Shown: positions 9,871 to 19,548, counted from the first letter of the stretch. The stretch is DNA of 64,000 nt from Lysobacteraceae bacterium NML95-0200 (GCA_002798255.1 NWQQ01000021.1:124001-188000), one strand, 5' to 3'. Program-made: numbers and translations. Notes: generated by a model not told the origin, from the sequence alone.

Positions 9871-9902
9871 AAAAGACGATACCGGCTTTCACCGGCATCG
9901 TC
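9871..9902 (-). terminator. Intrinsic terminator after rpmF
   Basis: On the minus strand an 11-bp stem with one G-U pair (GACGATGCCGG / CCGGTATCGTC) and a 6-base loop is followed by TTTT. It lies in the 123-bp gap between rpmF and fabH, leaving only about 36 bases to the fabH start. Transcription of fabH may therefore rely on partial readthrough. Confidence 0.75.
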
Positions 9903-9957
9903 AGCAATAAAGCAGATTCTCTGAGACATGTGCGCTTTGGGCAGCGCAGCGCTCAAA

Positions 9958-10152
9958 TCACTCTTCTTCGACCACCGAACGGCGGGTTTCGATAACCTTC
10001 TTGCCACGGTAGTAGCCGTCGGCAGTGATGTGATGACGCAGATGCGTTTCGCCCGTGGTCGGGTCGGTGGCAAGCTGCTTGGCCGAGAGTTTGTCGTGGG
10101 CACGGCGCATGCCACGCTTGGACGGGGTAACACGGGACTTCTGGACTGCCAT
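9958..10152 (-). CDS. rpmF: 50S ribosomal protein L32
   Basis: L32 is a small basic protein of the large ribosomal subunit. The 64-residue product starts [20 protein letters not shown], the conserved L32 opening, and continues with GYYRGKKVI. The zinc cysteines found in some L32 versions are absent, so this is the cysteine-free form. It follows the yceD-like gene at 59 bases, the usual pair, and is closed by an intrinsic terminator. Confidence 0.97.
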   Translation of the reverse strand: MAVQKSRVTPSKRGMRRAHDKLSAKQLATDPTTGETHLRHHITADGYYRGKKVIETRRSVVEEE

Positions 10153-10211
10153 GATTTAACTCCAATGAAACTGGGTAGTGCGTGAAACGAAATATATGGG
10201 ATGCCCTGCAA

Positions 10212-10724
10212 TCATTCCTTGCCTTGCTTGAGCGCGGCCAGGGCGGCAAACGGGTGGCTGGCGGCAGCTTCCGGCGCGCTGACCGGCCAGTCATGCGCTA
10301 CGGCTTCGGAGCCGGGTGCGACCGCGACCACTGGCAAGGCAAGAATCAGCTCATCCTCGACCAGTTCTGCCGGCACGATGCGTGCATCGGCAGGCAGCAG
10401 CAAGGGCTCGTAACCCGGTGGCAAGGCAGCCTCGTCAGCTTCTTCGCGAATCAGCCCGAGGTTTTCCCGGAGCGTGATGGGCAGAAGAAACCTTTGCAGG
10501 CTGCGCTGACACTGCAACGGCAACTCGGCCTCGACCTGCAAAGCTACATAGGCCACGCCAAGTGCATCACGCCCGAATTCCATCCGGTAGCGCGCAATAC
10601 CCTCGGCATCCAGCAGGGCTTCGCACAAGCGCGGCATCGCAGCCAGCGGCAGCTCGCCTTCAAACACCCGTCGAGCCGACACCATGCGCCAGACATCAAC
10701 GGCAGTGGACGATTCAACGGTCAT
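10212..10724 (-). CDS. yceD: YceD/DUF177 family protein, 23S rRNA accumulation factor
   Basis: YceD family proteins precede rpmF in most bacteria and have been linked to 23S rRNA accumulation. The 170-residue version chosen here starts MTVESSTAVDVWRM and matches the E. coli protein in length at the N-terminus. Family marks are LQCQRSLQRF, VEDELILALPVV and the C-terminal HPFAALAALK. A longer frame starting at a TTG is unlikely because that TTG is part of a good -35 box. One of the two cysteines commonly seen in the family pair is missing. Confidence 0.85.
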   Translation of the reverse strand: MTVESSTAVDVWRMVSARRVFEGELPLAAMPRLCEALLDAEGIARYRMEFGRDALGVAYVALQVEAELPLQCQRSLQRFLLPITLRENLGLIREEADEAALPPGYEPLLLPADARIVPAELVEDELILALPVVAVAPGSEAVAHDWPVSAPEAAASHPFAALAALKQGKE

Positions 10725-10734
10725 AAGGTGCGAA

Positions 10735-10763
10735 ATAGTATGGACTTCGCCGTGGCTTGTCAA
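10735..10763 (-). promoter_or_regulatory. Predicted sigma-70 promoter for yceD-rpmF
   Basis: On the minus strand a consensus TTGACA (10758-10763) and TACTAT (10735-10740) are separated by exactly 17 bases. The predicted start of transcription, about 10728, is only a few bases before the preferred ATG at 10724, so the mRNA may be nearly leaderless. Confidence 0.7.
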
Positions 10764-10775
10764 ACCTGCCCCGCA

Positions 10776-12617
10776 TTACTCCGCTATCTCCACAATTTGC
10801 TCTGTCCAGTCTTCCACCACGCCATCACGGCCATGGAGGCGCAGACCCAGCCAGTGCCGGCCTTTGCGCAGATGCCCGGCATTGACTTCGGCGCGAAAGC
10901 CCAGCGCCATCTGGTTCGGCTCGTTGCGCAGCCCCCAAAAATTATCCAGTCCGTGGGCAGGAAGGCCGTATTCGGCACGTGCCACGGGCTCGCCATCAAT
11001 CAGCACTTCCACTGCATCAATGCCAATGCCTTCGCGGAAAGCCCAGCCCTCCACGACAAAACGCCGCCCCAGCTTTGCAAGAGGACGCGGGTTATCCACA
11101 TAGGCCAGTGCCGGGGTGGTACAGACCATGGTCTCTTTGACCGGCAGGGCGGCAAGAATGAAACGGCGCTCGCCATGGTCGACATTCACAACGCGCCTGG
11201 GGACCACCGCCCCCACTTGCCGGCACAGATTGCGGTATTGCGCCAGCAGGTCACGGAAGCGCACCTCGCTGCTGTCCACCACCAGCAAGGCCGGGCGCTG
11301 GCTGCCGGGTATGGGCGTGGTGCGTGTCAAGCCCCATAGCTGCAATTGCGCGGCGCGTCCATGTTTGGCATTGAGCGGATGCTCCAGCACGCGGATATCG
11401 GCGCGATTCATGGCAAAGCCAAGTTCCGCACCCAGCTTGAAGTTGTCCACCACCAGCTCGGTGTTCTCCGGCATGGCGGAGAGCTCTTCATGCACCGCAG
11501 CGGCCAGCTCGTCCCAGCCGGAAAAATTGCTCGGGTAGTGCTTTTGCCCGGCCATTTCCCGGCGCATGGTGGGCGATGCCAGCAGCAGATGCCAGCCCAG
11601 CATCGCAATCATGCCCGCCACCAGCATGCCCCAAGTCAGTTGCCGCCAGCTGCGCGACCAGCGCCCGATCACCAGCGGCGCGACTGCAAGCAGCGCCAGA
11701 TAGCCGGGCAAGGTCCAATGAAAGCTGACGCGCTCGTTGTCGGCAAAAAAGCCCAGCACGAACAGCCCGATCGTCGAAATCCCGCCCAGCAGGCCAAAGT
11801 AGCGCCATTGCATGTTGTCACCGGCACGGATAGCCTGCGCAAAGGCCTGCATCAAGGCCACAAACAGCAGCGGCGTGACCAGCAGCATCTGAATCAGCAC
11901 AAAGGACACGCCGCCAACATCAAACCGCCAAGGGTGGCGCTCCAGCAGGTGAAATTTCAAGCCGGCATCGGCATTGGCAAGATTCCAGAAAATCAGCGGC
12001 AGCCAGCCAGCCGCACCTATCACCAAGGCCACGATCACCTGCTTGTTGCACAACAGCTTGCGCCCTTCGCGCATCAGCAGCAATGCCACAAAGCCGGTCA
12101 CGATGACACCGGCAAAGCGGTAATGGCTGAGCGCCCCCAACACCAGTCCCAGCGCCAGCATCGCTGCGCCTGCCGCATCGACCCGCTGCAGCAGGCGCGC
12201 ACCGGCGGCAAGACACAGGGCGGCGGCGGCGGCCATCGGCACATCCGGCAATGCCAGCAACCCAAGGGTGGCGGTAAGCGGCATCAGGCAGGTCAAAAGC
12301 CCCGCCTGCCAACCGGCCACAGCGCCAAACCAGCGCGTGGCGATACGCGCCACCAGCCACGGCAGCGCTGCACCCAGCAGCAAAAATGGCAGGCGCACCG
12401 CCCAAAGCTGGTGTCCGCCGATACTTTCACCCAAATGAATCAGCCAGGCGGTCATGCCCGGCAAGTCGGAATACGCCCAGGCCAGATGCCGGCTTTCCTG
12501 CCAGTAAAAAGCCTCGTCCACAAACAGCGGCAGGCGCGTGGCGATCCACAGCTTGGCCAGCGACACCAAGCTCCAGGCCATCAGAAAATTACGGCGCCAA
12601 GTCCGCGCCTCATCCAT
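10776..12617 (-). CDS. GT39-type (ArnT/PMT-like) membrane glycosyltransferase
   Basis: This is a large inner-membrane glycosyltransferase using a lipid-linked sugar donor. It has about 613 residues, with some ten hydrophobic helices in the first two thirds and a soluble C-terminal part of about 200 residues. The key acidic pair of the family is Asp34-Glu35 in LFVDEAFYWQE, in the first periplasmic loop, followed by DLPGMTAWLIH. Acceptor and sugar cannot be read from sequence. The start is ATG 12617, with a GTG two codons earlier. It is separated by a short gap from the yceD promoter and divergent from moxR. Confidence 0.85.
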   Translation of the reverse strand: MDEARTWRRNFLMAWSLVSLAKLWIATRLPLFVDEAFYWQESRHLAWAYSDLPGMTAWLIHLGESIGGHQLWAVRLPFLLLGAALPWLVARIATRWFGAVAGWQAGLLTCLMPLTATLGLLALPDVPMAAAAALCLAAGARLLQRVDAAGAAMLALGLVLGALSHYRFAGVIVTGFVALLLMREGRKLLCNKQVIVALVIGAAGWLPLIFWNLANADAGLKFHLLERHPWRFDVGGVSFVLIQMLLVTPLLFVALMQAFAQAIRAGDNMQWRYFGLLGGISTIGLFVLGFFADNERVSFHWTLPGYLALLAVAPLVIGRWSRSWRQLTWGMLVAGMIAMLGWHLLLASPTMRREMAGQKHYPSNFSGWDELAAAVHEELSAMPENTELVVDNFKLGAELGFAMNRADIRVLEHPLNAKHGRAAQLQLWGLTRTTPIPGSQRPALLVVDSSEVRFRDLLAQYRNLCRQVGAVVPRRVVNVDHGERRFILAALPVKETMVCTTPALAYVDNPRPLAKLGRRFVVEGWAFREGIGIDAVEVLIDGEPVARAEYGLPAHGLDNFWGLRNEPNQMALGFRAEVNAGHLRKGRHWLGLRLHGRDGVVEDWTEQIVEIAE

Positions 12618-12679
12618 CGACACCGTTAAACTCTCGGGCTGTAATCAAAAGACCGCCAAGGTTACCCGAGTTGAATACC

Positions 12680-13603
12680 ATGCTGAATGAACAATTGCAT
12701 ACGCGGCTGCGTGCAGCAGTAAGCCAGGTCAACAGCCTGGTACTGGGCAAGCCGCTGGAAGTGCGACTGACCTTTGTGGCGCTCCTGGCAGCGGGGCATG
12801 TGTTGATTGAGGACTTGCCCGGACTTGGCAAAACCACACTGGCACATGCGCTGGCGGCGACACTGGGACTGAAGTTCCAGCGCGTGCAGTTCACCTCCGA
12901 CCTGTTGCCTGCCGATGTGGTCGGGGTATCGGTGTATGACGCGCCGGCACGGCAGTTCGAGTTTCATCCAGGGCCGGTGTTCACCCACATCCTGCTGGGC
13001 GATGAAATCAACCGCGCTCCGCCGCGTACGCAAAGCGCGCTGCTGGAGGCCATGGCCGAACAGCAAGTCACCATCGATGGCGTGACTCGCAAGCTGCCGC
13101 TGCCGTTTTTCGTCATCGCCACGCAAAACCCGGTGGATCTGTCCGGCACCTATCCGCTGCCCGACTCGCAGCTTGACCGCTTCTTGCTGCGGCTGTCGAT
13201 GGGCTATCCCGACAGCCAGACCGAGCGTGCGCTGCTGATGGGCGAAGACCGCCGCGACCTGATTGCCAGCGCTCGCCCCATGCTCTCTGAAGCCGATGTG
13301 CTCAGCTTGCAGCAGGCAGTGCTGCAAGTGCATGCCAGCGAGGCACTGGTGGCCTATGTGCAATCGCTGCTGGCGCGCAGCCGCCAGCATCCGGGGGTAC
13401 GGATTGGCCTGTCGCCGCGTGCCGGCCTTGCCCTGTTGCGCGCCGCCCGCGCCCATGCTCTGCTGCTCGGTCGCAGCCATGTCCTGCCCGAAGACGTGCA
13501 GACGCTGTTCGTGCCACTGGCAGCGCATCGCCTGGTTGGCGAGGGCGATGCCGATGGCAGCACGCTTGCCAAATCCATCCTGCTTGCCGTGCCACTGGAT
13601 TGA
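12680..13603 (+). CDS. MoxR family AAA+ ATPase
   Basis: MoxR ATPases are chaperone-like and usually work with a VWA or DUF58 partner. The 307-residue protein has Walker A at 47-53 (PGLGKTT), Walker B in LLGDEINRAPPRTQ, and sensor 1 in VIATQNPVDLSGTYPLP. I chose the ATG at 12680 because the homologous region starts there; a longer frame would run through the divergent glycosyltransferase start. It is the first gene of a moxR / DUF58 / transglutaminase operon. Confidence 0.93.
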   Translation: MLNEQLHTRLRAAVSQVNSLVLGKPLEVRLTFVALLAAGHVLIEDLPGLGKTTLAHALAATLGLKFQRVQFTSDLLPADVVGVSVYDAPARQFEFHPGPVFTHILLGDEINRAPPRTQSALLEAMAEQQVTIDGVTRKLPLPFFVIATQNPVDLSGTYPLPDSQLDRFLLRLSMGYPDSQTERALLMGEDRRDLIASARPMLSEADVLSLQQAVLQVHASEALVAYVQSLLARSRQHPGVRIGLSPRAGLALLRAARAHALLLGRSHVLPEDVQTLFVPLAAHRLVGEGDADGSTLAKSILLAVPLD

Positions 13604-13611
13604 ACACGCCC

Positions 13612-14565
13612 ATGCGCCCATGGTGGATGCGACTGATTGCCCGATTTGCGCGCCCGCGCACAACCGAGGCGCTGCCGGTCACCTTTGACCGTCGCCGCGT
13701 CTATGTGCTGCCCACCCGCTTCGGGCTGTTCTATCTGCTGCTGGTTGCCACCATGTGCATCGGCGCGCTGAACTACAACAACAATCCGGCACTGCTGCTG
13801 GCATTGCTCTTGGGCGGCGCCGGGCTTGCCAGCCTGATGAGCAGCCATTTGCAGCTTTCTGGCCTGCGCACTGAACTGATTGCCGCAGAGCCGGTGCCAG
13901 CCGGCAGCCCGATGCCGGTCAAAATCAGCTTTTCCAGCCAAGACAGCCGCGCCCGCCACGGCCTGCAACTGCGCATCGACGACAACCGCACCGGGTTTTC
14001 CCTGCCCGCCCAGCAAGGCTGCATCGCCAGCATTGAACTGCCCACCGAAAAGCGCGGCTGGTTGGCACTTTCGCGCATTGAAATCTCCACCACCCGCCCG
14101 CTTGGGCTTGCCCGTGCCTGGGCCTGGCTGCAACCAGATGAATGGCTGCTGGTCTATCCGGCCATCGAGGCCGATGGCCCGCCACTGCCGCTTACCGCCG
14201 AGGACGGCAATCTGCGCAAACCGCATTTTGCCGGGGATGAGCTGCACCTTTTGCGCAATTACCAGCCCGGCGATGCCTTGCGCAGCATCGCCTGGAAAGC
14301 CAGCGCCCGCCGCGACCAGCTGATGTCGCGCACCTGGGAAGACAACCATGGCGACGACCTGGAGCTGGACTGGTTCGCGCTGCGCCTGCCGCATGAAGCG
14401 CGTATCCGCCGTCTGGCGCATTGGGTCGAGCTGGCCGAGCGCGAAGGCCGCCGCTGGCGCCTGAAACTGCCCATGCGGCAAGAGCTGGGGCCAGACAGCG
14501 GCCCGGCACACCGCCACGCCTGCCTGCGTGCCTTGGCATTGTTACCGGAGCATGGCGATGCTTGA
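13612..14565 (+). CDS. DUF58 domain protein
   Basis: The 317-residue protein has two N-terminal membrane helices (roughly residues 29-70), then a beta-rich part and the DUF58 signature NYQPGDALRSIAWKASARR. DUF58 proteins resemble VWA domains and pair with MoxR ATPases. The ATG is eight bases after the moxR stop. The 3' end overlaps the next gene by eight bases. The role of the operon is unknown; a part in envelope protein assembly or stress is often proposed. Confidence 0.9.
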   Translation: MRPWWMRLIARFARPRTTEALPVTFDRRRVYVLPTRFGLFYLLLVATMCIGALNYNNNPALLLALLLGGAGLASLMSSHLQLSGLRTELIAAEPVPAGSPMPVKISFSSQDSRARHGLQLRIDDNRTGFSLPAQQGCIASIELPTEKRGWLALSRIEISTTRPLGLARAWAWLQPDEWLLVYPAIEADGPPLPLTAEDGNLRKPHFAGDELHLLRNYQPGDALRSIAWKASARRDQLMSRTWEDNHGDDLELDWFALRLPHEARIRRLAHWVELAEREGRRWRLKLPMRQELGPDSGPAHRHACLRALALLPEHGDA

Positions 14566-16483
14566 TGTCCATACCCGGCGCTTTCTGCTGCTGACATTGG
14601 CACTGGCATTGGCGCCGCTGCTGCCACAACTGCCCTGGTCACTTGCCGCAGGCACGGTTGGCACCGCGCTCTTGATGGCCTGGGCAGGCCAGCGCGGCGC
14701 CCTGCCCGCCTGGCTCAAGCTGCCGCTGACCCTGGTCGCGATTTTTGCAGTCTTTGCCAGCTTCGGCTTTCGCTTAGGACGCGATGCCGGCTGCGGCCTG
14801 CTGGCGATGATGCTGGCCTTGAAGCCGCTGGAAACCCACAGCCTGCGCGATGCCCGCAGCCTGGTCGGCTTTGCCCTGTTCGCACCGTTTTCCACCTTCC
14901 TGCTGGACCAAAGCCCGACCACCTTGTTGCTGGGACTGGCCGCCAGCCTGGCCTCGCTGGCCTGCCTGCAACGGCTGGCCGATGTCGAAGCCAATCTCCC
15001 GCCCCTGTCCGTTTTCAGCGGCATTCGCGGGGTTGGCAAACTGGTGCTGCTCGGCCTGCCGCTGACACTGGCCGTGTTCTGGCTGTTTCCGCGCATTTCC
15101 TCGCCACTTTGGGGCATCCCCGACCGCGCCAGCAGCAAGCTCGGGCTGTCCGACAGCATGTCTCCGGGGGACTGGCTGGATTTAATCGTCGATGACACGC
15201 CCGCCATGCGGGTACGTTTTCAAGGTGCAGCCCCGCCCAGCTCGCAGATGTACTGGCGCGGCCCGGTGTTATGGGATTTTGATGGCCGCAGCTGGAGAAA
15301 CTCCCGTCCCCCCGTCGCTGACATCCAGCCCAATGCCGAGCCGCAGCCCGTGCGCTGGAAGTATCAATTGGAAATCGAGCCCAGCGAGCAACACTACATC
15401 ACCGCCCTGGACTTGCCGCAGGCAGCCCCTACTGGCAGCCTGATGAGTCCGGACGGCAACCTGCTGGCAACAGCCAAACTGCAATCCTTGAGCCGCTGGC
15501 AGCTTGAATCGGCGCCACCGGCGCGCTTCCAGGCGCAGCTTTCCGATGCCGAGCGTCTGCGCGCCCTGACCTATCCGCGTTATTCCAACCCGCGCGCGCA
15601 ACATCTGGCGCAGCAATGGCACCGGCAAAGCGGCGGCCGCCCCGAGGCCATCGTCGAGCTGGCGATGGCGCTGATAAACCGTGAGCTGGCGTATTCACTG
15701 GATGCGCCGATGCTCGCCCGCGATACCGTGGACGAATTCCTGTTTCAAACCAAGGTCGGCTATTGCGAGCATTTCAGCTCGTCCTTCGTATTTCTGATGC
15801 GTGCCGCAGGCGTGCCCGCGCGCGTGGTCACCGGCTATACCGGCGGCTACCACAACCCAGTCGGCGGTTACTGGGTGGTGCGCAATTCCGATGCCCATGC
15901 CTGGGCCGAAGTCTGGCTGCAAGAACAGGGCTGGGTGCGCATCGACCCCACCGCTGCCGTCGCTCCCGAACGCATCTACGACACCGTAGCCGACCGCATG
16001 CCGGGCAACTTTGCCGGTGGCCTTATCAATTTCAATCAGGCCTGGAATCTCGCCGACCTGCTTCGCAGCAACTGGAACGACTTCGTGCTCAGCTTCAACG
16101 CCGAACGCCAATCCCGCATGTTGAGCCAACTGGGCATCGACCGAATCAGCCCGGAGCAGCTGATACTGCTGTTGGCCATCGCCATCGCGCTGTCGCTGGC
16201 CGCCATGTTCTGGTGGCTTTCCCGTGGCGAGCGCGAACCCGACCCGCTACTGCGCGCCTGGCACCAACTCTCCGCCCGTTACCAGCGTTTCGGGCTTGCG
16301 CGCGAACCTCATGAAAGCGCCCTGCAATGGAGCCAGCGCATCATCGCCGCCCGCCCGCAAGATGCCGAAGCCATCCGCAGCCTGGCAGAAGATTTCAACA
16401 AGGCTCGCTATGCGGCGGATGATGGGAACCCTGCTGCACTGCGCGAGCTTGTACGCCGCCTGAGGCGATACCGCCCTGGCTGA
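14558..16483 (+). CDS. Transglutaminase-like membrane protein (DUF3488/transglutaminase/DUF4129)
   Basis: The 641-residue protein has about six N-terminal membrane helices (DUF3488-type), a large periplasmic transglutaminase-like domain, one more helix near residue 540 and a cytoplasmic tail of DUF4129 type. The triad is visible: Cys403 (GYCEHFSSS), His447 (DAHAWAEVW) and Asp463 (RIDPTAAV). The start 14558 has GGAG at seven bases; an ATG two codons earlier is too close to it. The MoxR, DUF58, transglutaminase trio is a conserved operon in many gammaproteobacteria. The substrate is unknown. Confidence 0.92.
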   Translation: MLDVHTRRFLLLTLALALAPLLPQLPWSLAAGTVGTALLMAWAGQRGALPAWLKLPLTLVAIFAVFASFGFRLGRDAGCGLLAMMLALKPLETHSLRDARSLVGFALFAPFSTFLLDQSPTTLLLGLAASLASLACLQRLADVEANLPPLSVFSGIRGVGKLVLLGLPLTLAVFWLFPRISSPLWGIPDRASSKLGLSDSMSPGDWLDLIVDDTPAMRVRFQGAAPPSSQMYWRGPVLWDFDGRSWRNSRPPVADIQPNAEPQPVRWKYQLEIEPSEQHYITALDLPQAAPTGSLMSPDGNLLATAKLQSLSRWQLESAPPARFQAQLSDAERLRALTYPRYSNPRAQHLAQQWHRQSGGRPEAIVELAMALINRELAYSLDAPMLARDTVDEFLFQTKVGYCEHFSSSFVFLMRAAGVPARVVTGYTGGYHNPVGGYWVVRNSDAHAWAEVWLQEQGWVRIDPTAAVAPERIYDTVADRMPGNFAGGLINFNQAWNLADLLRSNWNDFVLSFNAERQSRMLSQLGIDRISPEQLILLLAIAIALSLAAMFWWLSRGEREPDPLLRAWHQLSARYQRFGLAREPHESALQWSQRIIAARPQDAEAIRSLAEDFNKARYAADDGNPAALRELVRRLRRYRPG

Positions 16484-16495
16484 GGGGCGCTCACT

Positions 16496-18073
16496 TCATC
16501 CTGCCGGGCACTCGCCGATGCGGCTGAACTCAAGATCCTCAAAGTCGTCGCTGAAATCGCCATCCGGGTCGAGCTTGGCCATCAGCAGCTTTTCACCCTG
16601 AGGCCGCAACCAGGCTTCGGTCAGGCTGGCGCCCTGCCAGGCCACCAACCAGCCGTGGCGGCTCGCCATTACCTGCCCGAACATGCTCGGCGATTTTTGC
16701 GAGCGCCAGCGCACTGCCTTGCCTTCCGGGCAGATGCTCACTTCTCCAAACCACGGATCGCGCCACTGCCCCAGCACGGCGGCCAATTGCCGGGGGCTGG
16801 CCGGACGCCGGTCGGAAGTATCGGGCAAGGCCCTGCCTGCCGGGCTTTGCTTTTTGACAACCGCTTCTTCGGCCAGAAGCCTGGCATAGCCCGCCACGCC
16901 GGGGTTGTTGCCGGGCGCGGTAAAACGCTTGGTCAGCGACTGCATCAATACCGTGCGCGCTTCCGAAGCATCGCCATTGATAAGCACCACGATGCCGGTG
17001 TTTTTCTCCGGCAACAGGGTCAGCGCCGAATACATGCCATTCAGGGTGCCGGTATGCGCCACCCGCGCCGCGCCATCCATATCCGACAGCCGCCAGCCAT
17101 AGCCATACGCGTGATAATGGCTGCCGTCCCAGGCACGCATGCGCGTACTCAACGGCATCGGCATATGCGCCTGCCAGACTTCAGCACGCTGCTGCGCCGA
17201 AAGCCAGGGCTTGCCCGCTTGCAGACCATGCTCATCCGCTGCCAGCCACATCCCGGCCCAGCGCAGCATATCGTTCAGGCTGCAACGCACGCCGCCTGCG
17301 GCCGCCATCGGCGTATCGGCAATGATTTCGCCATCTGCGCCGCTGAGCTCAAAGCGGCCATCGCGCAGGCGATGCGGCTGGGCGACATTGCCAAGCTCGG
17401 CCTGCCGCCATTCGCCCACCCGGCAGCGCGCAAGCCCAAGCGGGGTGAATACTTCGCGCTGCATCAGAGCCTCGTAACTATCGCCGCCTGCCGCCGCAGC
17501 CACTTCACCGGCAACGATATACAAGGTGTTGTCATAGGCATAACGCGAACGAAAGCTCCATCTGGGCTTCAAATAACGCAGGCCGTGCAATACATCGGCA
17601 CGGCTGAAGCCATTGGGCGAAGGCCAGAGCATCAAGTCCCCTGCCCCGGCCGGCAGGCCGCTGTTGTGGATGAGCAGGTCGCGTACCTGGATTTCCCGTG
17701 TCACCCAATCTTCGTACATGCGGAAATCCGGCAGATGCCGGATCACCGGGTCATCCCAGGCCAGTTTGCCCTGGTCAACCAGACGCGCCAGCAATGCGCC
17801 GGTCATGGCCTTGGAGTTGGAGGCGATTTTGAAGATGGAATCGGCATCGATCTTCTCGCCCGAGCCAATCCGGGTTTCGCCGCGCATCACGCGGGCGATG
17901 ACTTCGCCATCGCGCAGCACCCCCACGGCAATGCCGGGCAACTGGTAGCGGGCAACGACCGCATCCACTTCGGCTTCGATGAAGGCCGCATCATCGCCTG
18001 CTTGCACCGGCATGGCAGCAAACAACGCCAATGACAGGGCGGCTTTCAAATCCCAACGCTTGCTTGCGGGCAT
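16496..18073 (-). CDS. Serine beta-lactamase-like hydrolase (class C/EstB type)
   Basis: This exported protein of about 525 residues belongs to the penicillin-binding beta-lactamase-related group. A signal peptide ends near residue 25 (MPVQA/GDDAA). The nucleophile motif SxxK is Ser85-Asn-Ser-Lys88 and the second motif YxN is Tyr180-Asp-Asn182; HTGTLNG later fits the third (H/K-T-G) motif. A C-terminal domain of about 130 residues follows the catalytic part. Start 18073 is preceded by GGGGGG. It could be a peptidase or esterase acting on cell-wall peptides, given its neighbours, but true lactamase activity cannot be inferred. Confidence 0.85.
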   Translation of the reverse strand: MPASKRWDLKAALSLALFAAMPVQAGDDAAFIEAEVDAVVARYQLPGIAVGVLRDGEVIARVMRGETRIGSGEKIDADSIFKIASNSKAMTGALLARLVDQGKLAWDDPVIRHLPDFRMYEDWVTREIQVRDLLIHNSGLPAGAGDLMLWPSPNGFSRADVLHGLRYLKPRWSFRSRYAYDNTLYIVAGEVAAAAGGDSYEALMQREVFTPLGLARCRVGEWRQAELGNVAQPHRLRDGRFELSGADGEIIADTPMAAAGGVRCSLNDMLRWAGMWLAADEHGLQAGKPWLSAQQRAEVWQAHMPMPLSTRMRAWDGSHYHAYGYGWRLSDMDGAARVAHTGTLNGMYSALTLLPEKNTGIVVLINGDASEARTVLMQSLTKRFTAPGNNPGVAGYARLLAEEAVVKKQSPAGRALPDTSDRRPASPRQLAAVLGQWRDPWFGEVSICPEGKAVRWRSQKSPSMFGQVMASRHGWLVAWQGASLTEAWLRPQGEKLLMAKLDPDGDFSDDFEDLEFSRIGECPAG

Positions 18074-18162
18074 TTTCCCCCCGGAAATCTTTCTCACCGA
18101 AACTATGGCGGTAATTTATGCTTGAAACCCCCGATTTCGAAATACCCCGGAGCAGCAAACGG

Positions 18163-19548
18163 ATGATGAGCAAAATTTTCCGCACCGGCACACTGGCGAC
18201 TTGCCTGGCGCTGATGATGGTTGCAAACGGTGTACAGGCAGGCGACAAGCTGCATGTCATCCCCCATGTAGCACCTGCCCAGCAAACTGCCGAATACTGG
18301 ATTTCACGCAGCCAGCAGCCCGACGCCCTGCTGCTTTCTGCTGCCCAAATCAATGCACAAAACCAGCGCCTGCGCACCCAAGACCCGAGCATGCACGAGC
18401 TGCGCCGTCTGCCGGCGCAAATGAGCGACAAGGAAGTTCGCGCGCGCGTGGAAAAGCTGTCCGCACGCCCCCGGCGCAGCCTGTATGACAGTCAGGGGCA
18501 GCGCATCAGCGACAGCATGATTGATGGCTGGCTGGCCGACCTTGCCCTGGAATCGCTGCCCGCACAGGTGCAGCCGCGTTTTGCGCTGGTCATCGCGCGC
18601 GCCGACCTGCGCACCTTCCCCACCGCCACACGGGTGTTCAGCCGCGTGGGTGATACCGATATCGACCGTTTTCAGGAGAGCGCACTGTTCCCCGGCACTG
18701 CCGTGGCGATACTGCATGAAAGCCGCGACCGGCAATGGTCGTTTGTAGTGTCTGCCCGTTATGCCGCCTGGATGCGCAGCGACTTGCTCGCCACTGGCGA
18801 TGCGACCACGGTGCTGGCCTATGCCGAGCGCAGCCCGTGGCTGGTGGTGACCGGCGCGCGCGCAGAAACCGTCTATACCCCGGAAGCCCCGCAGCTTTCA
18901 CGGCTGTCGCTGGACATGGGCACCCGCATCCCGCTGCTGGCCGACTGGCCGCGCGAGGAACCGGTCAATGGCCAGTTACCCGCGGCCGCGCATGTGGTGC
19001 AGCTACCCAGTCGCGATAGCGAGGGTCGCCTGCAATTGCGCCCTGCCCTGCTGCCGCATTCGGCCGATGTCAGCCGCCACTATCTGCCGCTCAACCAGCG
19101 CAGCCTGCTTGAGCAGAGCTTCAAATTCCTAGGCGAGCGCTATGGCTGGGGACATAGCTACGAAGCGCGCGATTGCAGCGGCTTCGTCTCCGAGGTGTAT
19201 GCCGGCTTCGGCTTGGAAATGCCGCGCAATACCGGCGACCAAGGCAAGAGTCCGGCATTCAATATCATCCCCTTCACCGCAGAAATGAACCGCGATGCAC
19301 GCCGCGAAGTGCTGAAAACCCTGCAAGTAGGCGACCTGGTGTATATCCCCGGCCATGTGATGATGGTCATCGGTCATGACAAGGGGCTTACCTATGTCAT
19401 CCATGACACCCCCGACGTGCGCTATGCGGATGTTGCCGGTAGCTGGCCGGTCAATGGCGTGGCCGTCACCCCGCTGGAGCCGCTGGGCAGCGACGACGAC
19501 ACGCTTTATATCGACAAAATCTACAGCGTGGTGAAAATGCGGCCATGA
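18163..19548 (+). CDS. Exported NlpC/P60 peptidase with SH3-like domains
   Basis: It probably cleaves gamma-D-Glu to diamino acid bonds in murein peptides. The 461-residue protein has a signal peptide cleaved near VQA/GD (residue 26), SH3b-like segments in the middle (DLRTFPTATRVF, WLVVTGARAETVYTP) and a C-terminal NlpC/P60 domain with Cys338 (RDCSGFVSEVY) and His398 (PGHVMMVIG). This is the YkfC-like architecture. A dipeptide epimerase follows at 46 bases, the classical partner for reuse of the released L-Ala-D-Glu. GGAG upstream supports the ATG at 18163. Confidence 0.9.
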   Translation: MMSKIFRTGTLATCLALMMVANGVQAGDKLHVIPHVAPAQQTAEYWISRSQQPDALLLSAAQINAQNQRLRTQDPSMHELRRLPAQMSDKEVRARVEKLSARPRRSLYDSQGQRISDSMIDGWLADLALESLPAQVQPRFALVIARADLRTFPTATRVFSRVGDTDIDRFQESALFPGTAVAILHESRDRQWSFVVSARYAAWMRSDLLATGDATTVLAYAERSPWLVVTGARAETVYTPEAPQLSRLSLDMGTRIPLLADWPREEPVNGQLPAAAHVVQLPSRDSEGRLQLRPALLPHSADVSRHYLPLNQRSLLEQSFKFLGERYGWGHSYEARDCSGFVSEVYAGFGLEMPRNTGDQGKSPAFNIIPFTAEMNRDARREVLKTLQVGDLVYIPGHVMMVIGHDKGLTYVIHDTPDVRYADVAGSWPVNGVAVTPLEPLGSDDDTLYIDKIYSVVKMRP

